DNA of 64,000 nucleotides. Source: Paraburkholderia translucens. GTDB taxonomy: Bacteria; Pseudomonadota; Gammaproteobacteria; Burkholderiales; Burkholderiaceae. Below the pieces are notes generated by a model. The model was not told where the DNA came from. It was given only the letters and a program-made list of their open reading frames with translations, and made no database searches. The stretch covers positions 1-64,000 of the forward strand of contig NZ_JAJITC010000004.1 of assembly GCF_020881035.1 (NCBI RefSeq), read 5' to 3'. Positions 1-8,571 of this stretch are shown piece after piece. How positions within the stretch are numbered: position 1 is the stretch's first letter; each line of letters starts with the position of its first letter. A program made the translations under genes and the position numbers.

Positions 1-1
1 G

Positions 2-172
2 CTGGGCGCGGCCGCGCAGAACATCAAGAAGATCGCCCTGCTGGTGGCACGCCTGCGGGCGTGTCTATGCGCGTCTTACGGCGCTGGCACCCGGGTGCAG
101 CGCCTCGCCAGCTCGATACTGGCTTTCATCGCCCAAATTCTCGGACCCCACGACAAAACTCGCCTCGCCTGA
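2..172 (+). CDS. Transposase, C-terminal end only (IS1182-like; 5' part outside window)
   Basis: An open frame enters from the left edge and stops with TGA at 170-172, giving about 56 residues. It begins LGAAAQNIKKIALLVARL, which resembles the 'AAxQNxKKxA' tail of DDE transposases of the IS1182 type. The catalytic domain lies outside the window, so family and intactness cannot be judged. No inverted-repeat end of an IS was identified between the stop and the next gene. It could be a complete IS or a remnant. The family call rests on a short motif only. Confidence 0.5.
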   Translation: MGAAAQNIKKIALLVARLRACLCASYGAGTRVQRLASSILAFIAQILGPHDKTRLA

Positions 173-179
173 AAAACAA

Positions 180-207
180 AACCCCACGCTCCGAAAAACG
201 TGGGGTT
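180..207 (-). terminator. Rho-independent terminator, minus strand
   Basis: A 9-bp perfect stem (AACCCCACG / CGTGGGGTT) has a 10-nt loop. Read on the minus strand it is followed by GTTTTGTTTTTC. It lies about 100 bp beyond the stop of the minus-strand DUF1840 gene, which it probably serves. Confidence 0.6.
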
Positions 208-220
208 GGTCAGCAGTCTG

Positions 221-246
221 GAGCCCGCGGCGAGCGGGCTCTTTTC
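221..246 (+). terminator. Rho-independent terminator, plus strand
   Basis: An 8-bp perfect stem GAGCCCGC / GCGGGCTC with a 5-nt loop is followed by TTTTCC on the plus strand. It lies about 50 bp after the transposase stop. Together with the preceding hairpin it separates two convergent genes. Confidence 0.6.
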
Positions 247-310
247 CTGTTTGCGCCACAACGCTGACGACTCGCTCCGAAGGGGCCGCAGCGCTCGAAC
301 CCCGCAGAAA

Positions 311-637
311 TCAAAGCCCCCAGACGATATCCGCGTTTGCCTTCTGCGCCGCGCGCAGCATGTCGAGAAACGGATATGCGCGCTGTGCGAGTCCAGGCGG
401 AATCTCATGACGATCGTGGCCGTCTTCGCCCTCATGGAAATGGCCCTCGTGCTCGGCGCGCTCCTGCTTGTCGGAGACGATCGCCGCTTCGAGCTTCTCG
501 ATGGCCGGGCCCAGTTCGTCGTGAGTGATGACGCCCCGCTGTCCAAGGCGTTTGCCGACAATGCCGACCAGATATTGCGCAAGATTCTCCAGCATCATCA
601 CGTCCGGGGAGGCGCGGCACTTGAAAGTAATCAGCAT
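311..637 (-). CDS. DUF1840 domain-containing protein
   Basis: A 108-residue protein beginning MLITFKCRASPDVMML, which is the family's conserved N-terminus. The start was set at this Met because the upstream codons (MRQPAITKKGTV) do not fit the family. The middle is charged and His/Glu-rich (EHEGHFHEGEDGHDRHE), and the tail reads PFLDMLRAAQKANADIVWGL. DUF1840 proteins are small, beta-proteobacterial and of unknown function; no enzyme motif is visible. The gene stands alone on the minus strand between a transposase tail and argS. Confidence 0.85.
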   Translation of the reverse strand: MLITFKCRASPDVMMLENLAQYLVGIVGKRLGQRGVITHDELGPAIEKLEAAIVSDKQERAEHEGHFHEGEDGHDRHEIPPGLAQRAYPFLDMLRAAQKANADIVWGL

Positions 638-1088
638 GACTGTTCCCTTTTTCGTTATGGCGGGTTGACGCACGATCCTCCCGCGGGTGGCAACGGCGCG
701 CCTGACGCGGCCGCCGACAAGGCTCGGCGGCCACAGCCCCTCGCAGGCATCTCATTGAACATATTAGCACCTGCTAAAATCCGTCTGAAACGGAAAAGCG
801 CGCCGCCCAGCGCCGCCTGCGGCGAGGCTCGACGAGCATTGCAGGGAGCACGGGTAAGACTGGGGCGTCGATTCATCGATTGCGATCCGCGTGCCGCGCA
901 AGGCTGCGTAACGGCGCCCGCCGCGTTGCGCAGTTTGAGTTGCGTCTCGGCGCACCGCCTTCGGGGCCAATCTGCCGTCGGCGTCATCAGCGCCGCAAAG
1001 CGCGCGGCCGCGTTCCACGCTTCCGACGCCGGCTGCGGCCGGTGCCTCTTCCGCCTTACCGGATCGTCTCACTGGACTTGCAACAAGC
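638..1088. other. Intergenic region between DUF1840 gene and argS
   Basis: About 450 bp between divergently transcribed genes. Apart from a 14-bp palindrome (764-777) I see no gene, RNA or clear sigma-70 promoter. Long frames crossing it have no recognisable protein features. Confidence 0.6.
764..777. promoter_or_regulatory. Palindrome TTAGCACCTGCTAA, possible operator
   Basis: TTAGCA and TGCTAA are perfect inverted 6-bp arms around CC, in an AT-rich patch of a GC-rich intergenic region between DUF1840 and argS. Size and symmetry fit a MarR- or TetR-type dimer site. No regulator gene is adjacent, so this rests on symmetry alone. Confidence 0.35.
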
Positions 1089-2879
1089 ATGCTGCCCGCA
1101 CATAAACAAACACTCGAAACACTGCTCGCCGAAACGGTGAAGCAGGTCGCGACTGCCACCCAAGGCGCGACCGAAGCCGCTTTCGTCTCGCCCGCCATCG
1201 CGCTGGAGCGCCCGAAAGTCGCCGCGCACGGCGACGTCGCGTGCAACGTCGCGATGCAGCTCGCCAAGCCGCTGCGCTCCAATCCGCGCCAGCTCGCACA
1301 ACAGATCGTCGATGCGCTGCTCGCCAATGCGCAGGCCAAAGGCCTGATCGACACCGCCGAAGTGGCGGGCCCCGGCTTCATCAACCTGCGCCTCACGGCC
1401 GCGGCCAAGCAAGGCGTGATTGCCGCCGTGTTCGCCGAGCGGGGCGCGTACGGCCGCTCGCAGCGCGACGCCGGCAAGCACGTGCTGATCGAATTCGTGT
1501 CGGCCAACCCGACCGGTCCGCTGCATGTCGGTCATGGCCGCCAGGCCGCCCTCGGCGACGCGCTCGCGAACGTGCTCGCCTCGCAGGGCTGGGACGTGCA
1601 CCGCGAGTTCTACTACAACGACGCCGGCGTGCAGATCCACACGCTCGCGCTGTCGACCCAGGCACGCGCTCGCGGCCTCGCCCCCGGCGACGAAGGCTGG
1701 CCCGCGTCGGCCTACAACGGCGAGTACATCGCCGACATCGCCAGGGACTATCTGAATGGCGCCACGGTCGAGGCGAGCGACGGCGAGCCCGTCACCGGCG
1801 CGCGCGATGTCGAAAACCTCGAGGCGATCCGCCGCTTCGCCGTGACGTATCTGCGCCGCGAGCAGGACATGGACCTGCAGGCGTTCGGCGTGAAGTTCGA
1901 CCAGTACTACCTGGAATCGTCGCTGTACACGGAAGGGCGCGTCGAGAAAACGGTCGACGCGCTGATCGCCGCGGGCAAGACCTACGAGCAGGAAGGCGCG
2001 CTGTGGCTGCGCACCACCGACGACGGCGACGACAAGGACCGCGTGATGCGCAAGACCGACGGCACCTACACGTACTTCGTGCCGGACGTCGCCTATCACG
2101 TCGCGAAGTGGGAACGCGGCTTCACGAAGGTCATCAACGTGCAGGGCTCGGATCACCACGGCACGATCGCGCGCGTGCGCGCAGGCCTGCAGGGTCTCGG
2201 CATCGGCATTCCGAAGGGCTACCCCGACTACATCCTGCACAAGATGGTCACGGTCATGCGCAACGGCGAAGAGGTGAAGATCTCGAAGCGTGCGGGTAGC
2301 TACGTGACGGTGCGCGATCTGATCGAATGGTCGGGCGGCGCGATGCCGGGCTCGGAAGCAGCCGTCGATCTGATCGACGAGGAAACCATTCGCCGCGGCC
2401 GCGACGCGGTGCGTTTCTTCCTGATTTCGCGCAAGGCGGACACCGAGTTCGTGTTCGACATCGACCTCGCGCTGAAGCAGAACGACGAGAACCCGGTGCA
2501 CTACGTGCAATACGCGCACGCGCGCATCTGCTCGGTGATCGCCGAGTGCAACGCGCGCTACGGCCTCCACGAGAGCACGCTCGCGAGCGTGGATCTCGCG
2601 CCGCTCACGAGCGAGCGCTCGATGGCGCTGCTCAACAAGCTCGCCGAATTCCCCGACATGCTGCAGCATGCCGCCGACGAACTCGCCCCGCACGCGGTCG
2701 CGTTCTACCTGCGCGAACTCGCCGGGGAATTTCACTCGTTCTACAATGATCGTGCCGAGCGCGTGCTGGTCGACGATGCGGCCGAACGCAACGCTCGCGT
2801 CGCGCTGCTCGCGGCCACGCGCCAGGTGCTGGCGAACGGTCTCGCGACGATCGGCGTCTCCGCCCCCGTCAAGATGTAA
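1089..2879 (+). CDS. argS: Arginine--tRNA ligase
   Basis: A class I aminoacyl-tRNA synthetase that charges tRNA(Arg) with arginine in the cytoplasm. The 596 residues match the usual bacterial ArgS length. The N-terminal Add-1 domain is followed by the HIGH-type motif HVGH at 146-149 (context [16 protein letters not shown]). The KMSKS-equivalent loop KISKR sits near residue 397. The C-terminal DALR anticodon-binding domain contains [13 protein letters not shown]. The start ATG follows a weak ribosome site. The SPOR-domain gene starts 80 bp downstream. Confidence 0.97.
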   Translation: MLPAHKQTLETLLAETVKQVATATQGATEAAFVSPAIALERPKVAAHGDVACNVAMQLAKPLRSNPRQLAQQIVDALLANAQAKGLIDTAEVAGPGFINLRLTAAAKQGVIAAVFAERGAYGRSQRDAGKHVLIEFVSANPTGPLHVGHGRQAALGDALANVLASQGWDVHREFYYNDAGVQIHTLALSTQARARGLAPGDEGWPASAYNGEYIADIARDYLNGATVEASDGEPVTGARDVENLEAIRRFAVTYLRREQDMDLQAFGVKFDQYYLESSLYTEGRVEKTVDALIAAGKTYEQEGALWLRTTDDGDDKDRVMRKTDGTYTYFVPDVAYHVAKWERGFTKVINVQGSDHHGTIARVRAGLQGLGIGIPKGYPDYILHKMVTVMRNGEEVKISKRAGSYVTVRDLIEWSGGAMPGSEAAVDLIDEETIRRGRDAVRFFLISRKADTEFVFDIDLALKQNDENPVHYVQYAHARICSVIAECNARYGLHESTLASVDLAPLTSERSMALLNKLAEFPDMLQHAADELAPHAVAFYLRELAGEFHSFYNDRAERVLVDDAAERNARVALLAATRQVLANGLATIGVSAPVKM

Positions 2880-2958
2880 TTCCTCCAGCGTCATAAGCGC
2901 GCGGCCGTCGCTATAATCGACGGCCGTTTCTGGATTCCTTTTGCAGGTGATTCGTACG

Positions 2959-3768
2959 ATGGCAAAACCACGCCGCACAACAAAGCAATCGAAGCAGACC
3001 GGGGGCACTTTTCTCGGTATCGTGCTGGGCCTGATCGTCGGCCTGGCGATCGCGGTAGTGGTGGCGCTCTACATCACCCGGGCGCCTACGCCGTTCGTGT
3101 CGAAAGTCGCCCCGCCGGCGGCAACGGACAACGGCGGGAGCCAGGCGCAATACGATCCGAACCGTCCGCTGCAAGGCAAGACGCCGGGCCAGCCGGTGCC
3201 GCAGGCCGCGCAACCCGCACCGCCGAACACTGCGCCGGGTCAGACCAACGCGCAAACCCAGACGGGCATGCTCCAAGAACCGCAGATCGTCGAAGTGCCG
3301 CCGTCGGCGGGCAATGCCAACAACAACGGCACGGCGGTCGCGCCGAATCCCGCTCAGGATAACGGCACCGGCGGCATCGCCGCGCCGGCGCCGGCGAAGA
3401 AGCCGCAAACGTCGAGCGCGCCGGCTGCCACCGCGGCAGGTTCCGCGCCGAAGAGCACGACCTCGACCACCGTGGCCAACATCAAGCCGGGCTCGGCGCC
3501 CGCGCCGGCGCCGGCGCCGGCCGACGCCAACACCGGCTACTTCCTGCAGGTCGGCGCGTACAAGACCGCTGCCGACGCCGAACAGCAGCGCGCACGTCTC
3601 GCGTTCCAGGGCTTCGAGTCGAAAGTCACGCAGCGCGATGCCGGCGGCGTCACGTACTACCGCGTGCGCATCGGGCCGTTCTCGAAGTTCGAGGACATGA
3701 ACTCGAGCCGTCAGCGTCTGTCGGACGCCGGTGTCGATACCGCGGTGATCCGCTTCACCAAACAATAA
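2959..3768 (+). CDS. SPOR domain-containing membrane protein (FtsN-like)
   Basis: A 269-residue protein with a short basic cytoplasmic tail, one membrane segment at about residues 17-40, a long periplasmic linker rich in Pro, Ala, Gln and Asn, and a C-terminal SPOR domain at about 193-269 (YFLQVGAYKTAADAEQQ...YYRVRIGPF). SPOR domains bind denuded septal peptidoglycan, so a division role is likely. The start MAKPRR is preferred over an upstream TTG because AGGTGA lies 8 nt before the ATG. argS precedes it and dsbA follows. Confidence 0.9.
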   Translation: MAKPRRTTKQSKQTGGTFLGIVLGLIVGLAIAVVVALYITRAPTPFVSKVAPPAATDNGGSQAQYDPNRPLQGKTPGQPVPQAAQPAPPNTAPGQTNAQTQTGMLQEPQIVEVPPSAGNANNNGTAVAPNPAQDNGTGGIAAPAPAKKPQTSSAPAATAAGSAPKSTTSTTVANIKPGSAPAPAPAPADANTGYFLQVGAYKTAADAEQQRARLAFQGFESKVTQRDAGGVTYYRVRIGPFSKFEDMNSSRQRLSDAGVDTAVIRFTKQ

Positions 3769-3944
3769 ATAAACGGTAACGCCGGCTCGCGCGGCGCGTC
3801 GAACTATCGGCGCGGCGCGCAAGTCAGAAGCACGATGGCCGCTTCGACCTGTATTGTGGCGGGCGGCCACGCCGAATCCGACCAGCGGCGACGGGCCTTT
3901 CGCGAGGCGTCACCGCGCTACCGCCTTATCTGGGTCTACACAAC

Positions 3945-4583
3945 ATGAAAAAACTGCTGAGCATCCTGTTTCTCTCGCTGGGACTGATCGCGGCCAGCGC
4001 GCATGCGTCGCCCGCCGCGCCGGTCGCCGGCAAGGACTACACCGTGCTGGCCACGCCGCAGCCGACCGACGTGCCGGCCGGCAAGATCGAAGTCATCGAA
4101 TTCTTCTGGTATGGCTGCCCGCATTGCAATGAATTCGATCCGTTCCTCGAAGCGTGGGTCAAGAAGCAGGGCCCGGACGTGGTGTTCCGCCGCGTGCCGG
4201 TCGCCTTCCGCGACGACTTCATCCCGCACTCGAAGATGTACCATGCGCTCGACGCGCTCGGCGTCGCGAACGAACTGACGCCGAAGGTCTTCAACGAAAT
4301 CCACGTCAACAAGAACTATCTGCTGACGCCGGAAGACCAGGCCAAATTCCTCGCGAAGCTCGGCGTCGATCCAAAGAAGTACATGGAAGCGTACAACTCG
4401 TTCTCGACGCAAAGCGCGCTGCAGAAGGACAAGAAACTGCTCGACGGCTTCAAGATCGACGGCGTGCCGACGCTCGCCGTGCAGGGCAAGTATCTGACCG
4501 GCCCGGCCGCGACCGGCACCCTGCCGGGCACGATCCAGGTGCTCGATTACCTCGTCTCGCAAGTCCGCGCCAAGAAGATGTAA
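3945..4583 (+). CDS. dsbA: Thiol:disulfide interchange protein DsbA
   Basis: A periplasmic oxidase that introduces disulfide bonds into exported proteins. The 212 residues start with a clear signal peptide (MKKLLSILFLSLGLIAASAHA). The thioredoxin-fold active site CPHC is at 58-61 (FFWYGCPHCNEF), and the cis-proline loop GVPT is at 173-176. Length and motifs fit the DsbA/DsbL family. It is followed after 15 bp by an SDR gene and may be co-transcribed with it. Confidence 0.93.
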   Translation: MKKLLSILFLSLGLIAASAHASPAAPVAGKDYTVLATPQPTDVPAGKIEVIEFFWYGCPHCNEFDPFLEAWVKKQGPDVVFRRVPVAFRDDFIPHSKMYHALDALGVANELTPKVFNEIHVNKNYLLTPEDQAKFLAKLGVDPKKYMEAYNSFSTQSALQKDKKLLDGFKIDGVPTLAVQGKYLTGPAATGTLPGTIQVLDYLVSQVRAKKM

Positions 4584-4598
4584 TCACGAGGCGCCGGT

Positions 4599-5372
4599 AT
4601 GAACTCAACGCTGAAGGTTTTCATTACCGGCGCTTCGAGCGGCATCGGCCTCGCGCTCGCCCGCGAATACGCGCGGCGCGGCGCGATTCTCGGCCTCGTC
4701 GCCCGGCGCGGCGACGCGCTCGCCGCGTTCCAGCAGTCCCATCCCCAGAACACCGTCTCGATCTATGCGCTCGACGTGCGTGACGCGCAAGCGCTCGCCG
4801 ATGCGGCCGCGCGCTTCATCGCCGAGCACGGCCTGCCCGACATCGTGATCGCCAACGCCGGCATCAGCCGTGGCGCGCTGACCGGTCACGGCGATCTGCG
4901 CACGTTCCGCGAGGTGATGGACATCAATTACTTCGGCATGGTCGCGACGTTCGAGCCGTTCGCCGCCGCGATGGCGGATTCGAAGCGCGGCACGCTGGTC
5001 GGCATTGCGAGCGTCGCCGGCGTGCGTGGCCTGCCGGGCTCGGGAGCGTACAGCGCGTCGAAGTCGGCCGCGCTCAAGTATCTGGAAGCGTTGCGCGTCG
5101 AGATGCGGCCATTCGGCGTCGGCGTCGTCACGATCGCGCCCGGCTATATCCGCACGCCGACGACCGAGCACAACCCGTACAACATGCCGTTCCTGATGGA
5201 CGCCGACCGCTTCGCGGCGAAGGTCGCCGGGGCGGTCGAACGGCAGACGGCGTTCGCAGTGTTTCCGTGGCAGATGCGCGTGGCCGCGATGCTGCTGCAT
5301 GTGTTGCCGCGCCGGCTCTACGACCGCGTGTTCGAGCGCGCGCCGCGCAAGCCGCGCGCCGCCACCGAGTAG
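4599..5372 (+). CDS. SDR family NAD(P)-dependent oxidoreductase
   Basis: A classical short-chain dehydrogenase of 257 residues. The dinucleotide-binding motif TGASSGIG is at 10-17, NAG at 86-88, catalytic Ser near 138 and YxxxK at Tyr151/Lys155 (YSASK). A basic residue pair after the second strand (VARR) suggests NADP(H). The C-terminus is basic. Substrate is not predictable. It lies 15 bp after dsbA and 3 bp before the next gene. Confidence 0.88.
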   Translation: MNSTLKVFITGASSGIGLALAREYARRGAILGLVARRGDALAAFQQSHPQNTVSIYALDVRDAQALADAAARFIAEHGLPDIVIANAGISRGALTGHGDLRTFREVMDINYFGMVATFEPFAAAMADSKRGTLVGIASVAGVRGLPGSGAYSASKSAALKYLEALRVEMRPFGVGVVTIAPGYIRTPTTEHNPYNMPFLMDADRFAAKVAGAVERQTAFAVFPWQMRVAAMLLHVLPRRLYDRVFERAPRKPRAATE

Positions 5373-5375
5373 ACC

Positions 5376-6194
5376 ATGCCAACCCGTGCGGTCGATGCAG
5401 CCGGCGTCGCGCACGATATCGCGGGCGCCGATGCGCGCATCGTCTCGCTGGTGCCGAGCCTCACCGAAACACTATTCGCGCTCGGCCTCGAGCGGCAGAT
5501 CGTCGGACGCACCGGCTTTTGCGTGCATCCGCGCGACAAGGTCCGCGCGGTGCCGAAGGTCGGCGGCACCAAGGCCGTCAAGCTCGACGCGATCCGCGCG
5601 CTGCAACCCACCCACCTTCTCGTCAATGTCGACGAAAACGAGCGCGACACCGTGGAGCAACTGCGCGCGTTCGTGCCGCACATCGTCGTCACCCATCCGC
5701 AGACTCCGCGCGACAACCTCGCGCTGTACGCGCTGCTCGGCGCGATCTTCGGACGCGAAGAAGAAGCGCGGCGGCTGAGCCGCGCGCTCGAGGCGCGTCT
5801 GCGCGAAGCCGCCGCCCGCACCTTCGCCGCACAAAACGTGCTGTACCTGATCTGGCGCGAACCGTGGATGAGCGTCGCGCGCGACACCTATATCGCCGCG
5901 ATGCTGCGCCTCGTGAACTGGCATACGCTGCCTGACGTCTACGGCGGCAGCGCGGGCGCTGCGCGTTACCCCACGCTCGACTTCGACGACGCGCCGTGGC
6001 TCGCGCAGGTTGACCGCGTGCTGCTGTCGAGCGAGCCGTACCGCTTCACGCCCGCGCATCGCGATGTGCTCGCGCGCGATCCGCGTCTCACCGGCAAGCG
6101 CATCAAGCTGATCGACGGGGAAATGACGTCATGGTACGGCGTGCGCGCGATCGACGGCATCGGCTATCTGTTACGCGAGGCCGCGGCCGCTTGA
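5376..6194 (+). CDS. Cobalamin-binding (BtuF-like) periplasmic-binding-fold protein without signal peptide
   Basis: A 272-residue protein of the helical-backbone metal/vitamin binding family (peripla_BP_2). Typical strings are RIVSLVPSLTETLFALGL, VGRTGFCVHP, VPKVGGTKAVKLDAIRAL and PTHLLVNVDEN. The family binds vitamin B12 or iron chelates for ABC importers. No hydrophobic signal peptide or lipobox precedes the domain, and no btuC/btuD permease or ATPase gene is nearby. It starts 3 nt after the SDR stop, so translation is probably coupled. Ligand is inferred from family likeness. Confidence 0.75.
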   Translation: MPTRAVDAAGVAHDIAGADARIVSLVPSLTETLFALGLERQIVGRTGFCVHPRDKVRAVPKVGGTKAVKLDAIRALQPTHLLVNVDENERDTVEQLRAFVPHIVVTHPQTPRDNLALYALLGAIFGREEEARRLSRALEARLREAAARTFAAQNVLYLIWREPWMSVARDTYIAAMLRLVNWHTLPDVYGGSAGAARYPTLDFDDAPWLAQVDRVLLSSEPYRFTPAHRDVLARDPRLTGKRIKLIDGEMTSWYGVRAIDGIGYLLREAAAA

Positions 6195-6376
6195 AGCGGC
6201 AACGTCGCCGCGCCGTTCCATATGGATATGTCGATTAAATGGTTGTCGCCATAATGGCCCTTCGATAAGCTTTCGCGAAGGCGCGCGCGCCGGGCCCGCT
6301 CAGCCGCGCGCTCACGCATCGCCGCCATAAAGACAACCAGACGCACTGCCTGACTGCGCTCGTTACCGGAGATCCC

Positions 6377-7963
6377 ATGCGCTTCAAACTGCTCACTGCC
6401 GCCATCCTGTTCACGGCGCCCGCGCTCGTGCTTGCCAAACCGCTGACCGTCTGTACCGAATCGAGCCCCGACGGCTTCGACGTGGTGCAGTTCAACTCGC
6501 TCGTCACGACCAATGCATCGGCGGACGTGATCTTCAACTCGCTGGTGTCGTTCGACGAAGCCGCGAAGAAGGTCGTGCCCGCGCTCGCCGAGAAGTGGGA
6601 AGTAAGCCCCGACGGCCTGACCTACACGTTCCACCTGCGCCCGAACGTGCAGTTCCAGACCACCGACTACTTCAAGCCCACCCGCGCGCTCGATGCCGAC
6701 GACGTGATCTTCACGTTCGACCGCATGCTCAACGACAGCAATCCGTGGCACAAGGTGGCGGGCGCCAGCGGCTTCCCGCACGCGCAGTCGATGGGACTGC
6801 CGAAGCTGATCAAGTCGATTACGAAGGTCGACGACAACACGGTCAAGTTCGAGCTGAACGAGCCGAACGCGACGTTCGTGTCGATCCTGACGATGGGCTT
6901 CGCGTCGATCTATTCGGCCGAGTACGCGGACCAGCTATTGAAGGCCGGCCAGCAGGTCGATTTGAACGCCAAGCCGGTCGGCACCGGCCCGTTCGTGCTG
7001 AAGAGCTATACGAAAGACGCGGTAATCCGCTACGACGTGAACCCGACCTACTGGGGGGCAAAGCCGAAGATCGACCGCCTGATCTACGCGATCACGCCCG
7101 ATGCGACCGTGCGCGCGCAAAAGGTGAAGGCCGGCGAATGCCAGATCGCGCTGTCGCCGAAGCCGCAGGATCTCGCCGGCGCGAAGGATGACAAGTCGCT
7201 CGCGATCGTGCAGACGCCCGCGTTCATGACGGCCTTCGTCGCGCTGAACACGCAGCAGAAGCCGCTCGACAATCAGAAGGTGCGCGCCGCGCTGAACATG
7301 GCGTTCGACCGCACGACGTATCTGAAGACCGTGTTCGACAATACCGCGACGCCGGCAGTGAATCCGTTTCCGCCCAACACATGGAGCTACAACCGCTCGA
7401 TCAAGGGCTGGCCGTACGACCCGGCGAAGGCGAAGAAGCTGCTCGCCGACGCGGGCTTTCCGAACGGCTTCGAAACGACGATCTGGGTGCGTCCGAATGG
7501 CAGCGTGCTGAATCCGAATCCGAAGGCCGGTGCCGAACTGCTGCAGGCGGACTTCGCGAAGATCGGCGTGAAGGCGGATGTCAAGGTGATCGAATGGGGT
7601 GAGCTGATCAAGCAGGCGAAGCAAGGCCAGCATGACGCGCTGTTCATGGGCTGGGCCGGCGACAACGGCGATCCGGACAACTATCTGTCGCCGCTGTTCA
7701 GTTGTAACGCGGTGAAGTCGGGTATCAACTTCGCGCGCTTCTGCGATCAGGATCTCGACAAGCTGATCGCCGACGGCAAGGCCACGGCCGATATCGCGAA
7801 GCGCACAAAGGCGTACGAAGCGGCGCAGCAGATCATCCACGACGAAGCGCTGTGGATTCCGCTTGGCTATCCGACCGCTGCCGCGATTACGCGGACGAAC
7901 GTGAGCGGGTATCACGTGAGTCCGTTTGGGCGGCAGAATTTTGGCGCCGTGGCGGTGCAGTGA
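6377..7963 (+). CDS. ABC transporter substrate-binding protein, family 5 (dipeptide/DppA-like)
   Basis: A 528-residue extracytoplasmic binding protein with signal peptide MRFKLLTAAILFTAPALVLA. The mature start KPLTVCTESSPDGFD and internal motifs (LAEKWEVSPDGLTYTFHLRPNVQF, WAGDNGDPDNYLSPLFSC) are those of SBP_bac_5 proteins that bring di- and oligopeptides, or haem, to the inner-membrane permease. The rest of a dpp operon is absent here, so it acts with permease genes elsewhere or as an orphan. The ATG lies in ggagatcccATG. Confidence 0.88.
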   Translation: MRFKLLTAAILFTAPALVLAKPLTVCTESSPDGFDVVQFNSLVTTNASADVIFNSLVSFDEAAKKVVPALAEKWEVSPDGLTYTFHLRPNVQFQTTDYFKPTRALDADDVIFTFDRMLNDSNPWHKVAGASGFPHAQSMGLPKLIKSITKVDDNTVKFELNEPNATFVSILTMGFASIYSAEYADQLLKAGQQVDLNAKPVGTGPFVLKSYTKDAVIRYDVNPTYWGAKPKIDRLIYAITPDATVRAQKVKAGECQIALSPKPQDLAGAKDDKSLAIVQTPAFMTAFVALNTQQKPLDNQKVRAALNMAFDRTTYLKTVFDNTATPAVNPFPPNTWSYNRSIKGWPYDPAKAKKLLADAGFPNGFETTIWVRPNGSVLNPNPKAGAELLQADFAKIGVKADVKVIEWGELIKQAKQGQHDALFMGWAGDNGDPDNYLSPLFSCNAVKSGINFARFCDQDLDKLIADGKATADIAKRTKAYEAAQQIIHDEALWIPLGYPTAAAITRTNVSGYHVSPFGRQNFGAVAVQ

Positions 7964-7995
7964 GTGCGCGCTGCGAGGACGCCGCCGGCCCTGCA

Positions 7996-8436
7996 ATGCA
8001 ATATAAACGGATCTGTTCCGGCCTGGCCGCCTGCTTGTCGATAATGGTTCTTGCGGCCTCGACGGCTTCCGTTGCGAGCGAGCATGATTTGCGGGAGGAA
8101 TGCAGCGCGTTTTCGCAAACGGGAATGCGGGACTGTCTGGCAGAAAAAGCAGAGAGCAGTCAGACAGCCCTCGGGCAAGCAGAAGAGGCGATGGCTGACG
8201 CCCTCTCCGAATGGGATGAGGACAGCAGGTACGTCAACGAGGCCAAGGCAAAACTCGTCACGTCAAACCGGAAATTCCTTGAGTACCGCGAGACCCAATG
8301 CGAATTTTCAGCTGCACTAAGTGGTGGCGGAGCCGGCAATGCGCACGACTCCCGCCGTTTGGCTTGCGTTGCGGACCTCAACAAGCGACGAGCGGAGCAA
8401 CTCCGCAATGCTGCATCTGACTTGCCATTGAAGTAG
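7996..8436 (+). CDS. LprI/DUF1311-like exported protein (possible lysozyme inhibitor)
   Basis: A 146-residue protein with signal peptide MQYKRICSGLAACLSIMVLAASTASVAS. The mature part has paired cysteines (EECSAFSQTGMRDCLAEKA, ETQCEFSAAL, RRLACVADL) in the pattern of the LprI/DUF1311 family, some members of which inhibit host lysozyme. The start was placed at the signal peptide Met; the frame is open farther upstream inside the preceding gene. It lies 32 bp after the binding-protein gene and is followed by a strong terminator. Confidence 0.75.
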   Translation: MQYKRICSGLAACLSIMVLAASTASVASEHDLREECSAFSQTGMRDCLAEKAESSQTALGQAEEAMADALSEWDEDSRYVNEAKAKLVTSNRKFLEYRETQCEFSAALSGGGAGNAHDSRRLACVADLNKRRAEQLRNAASDLPLK

Positions 8437-8494
8437 CTCGCAACGGTACGCCCGAATCGTTGCGCCCCCAGCGGCAAATAGTGCTGAGTCATAC

Positions 8495-8532
8495 AAAAGG
8501 CCCGGTTGCGCTACCGCGCAACCCGGCCTTTT
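8495..8532. terminator. Bidirectional rho-independent terminator
   Basis: A 16-nt arm AAAAGGCCCGGTTGCG pairs with CGCAACCCGGCCTTTT with a single mismatch. The A and T runs on either side make it work both ways. It sits between the convergent LprI-like gene and the minus-strand MBL gene. Confidence 0.85.
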
Positions 8533-8571
8533 GATTGGCGGAACGAATGGAAAGCGATCAATACGCCAGCA

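Noticed and set aside
1056-3008. A 650-codon open frame on the minus strand opposite argS
   Set aside because: High-GC DNA with strong GC3 bias gives long antisense frames. The product is Arg/Val/Asp-rich with no fold or family; argS on the plus strand is certain.
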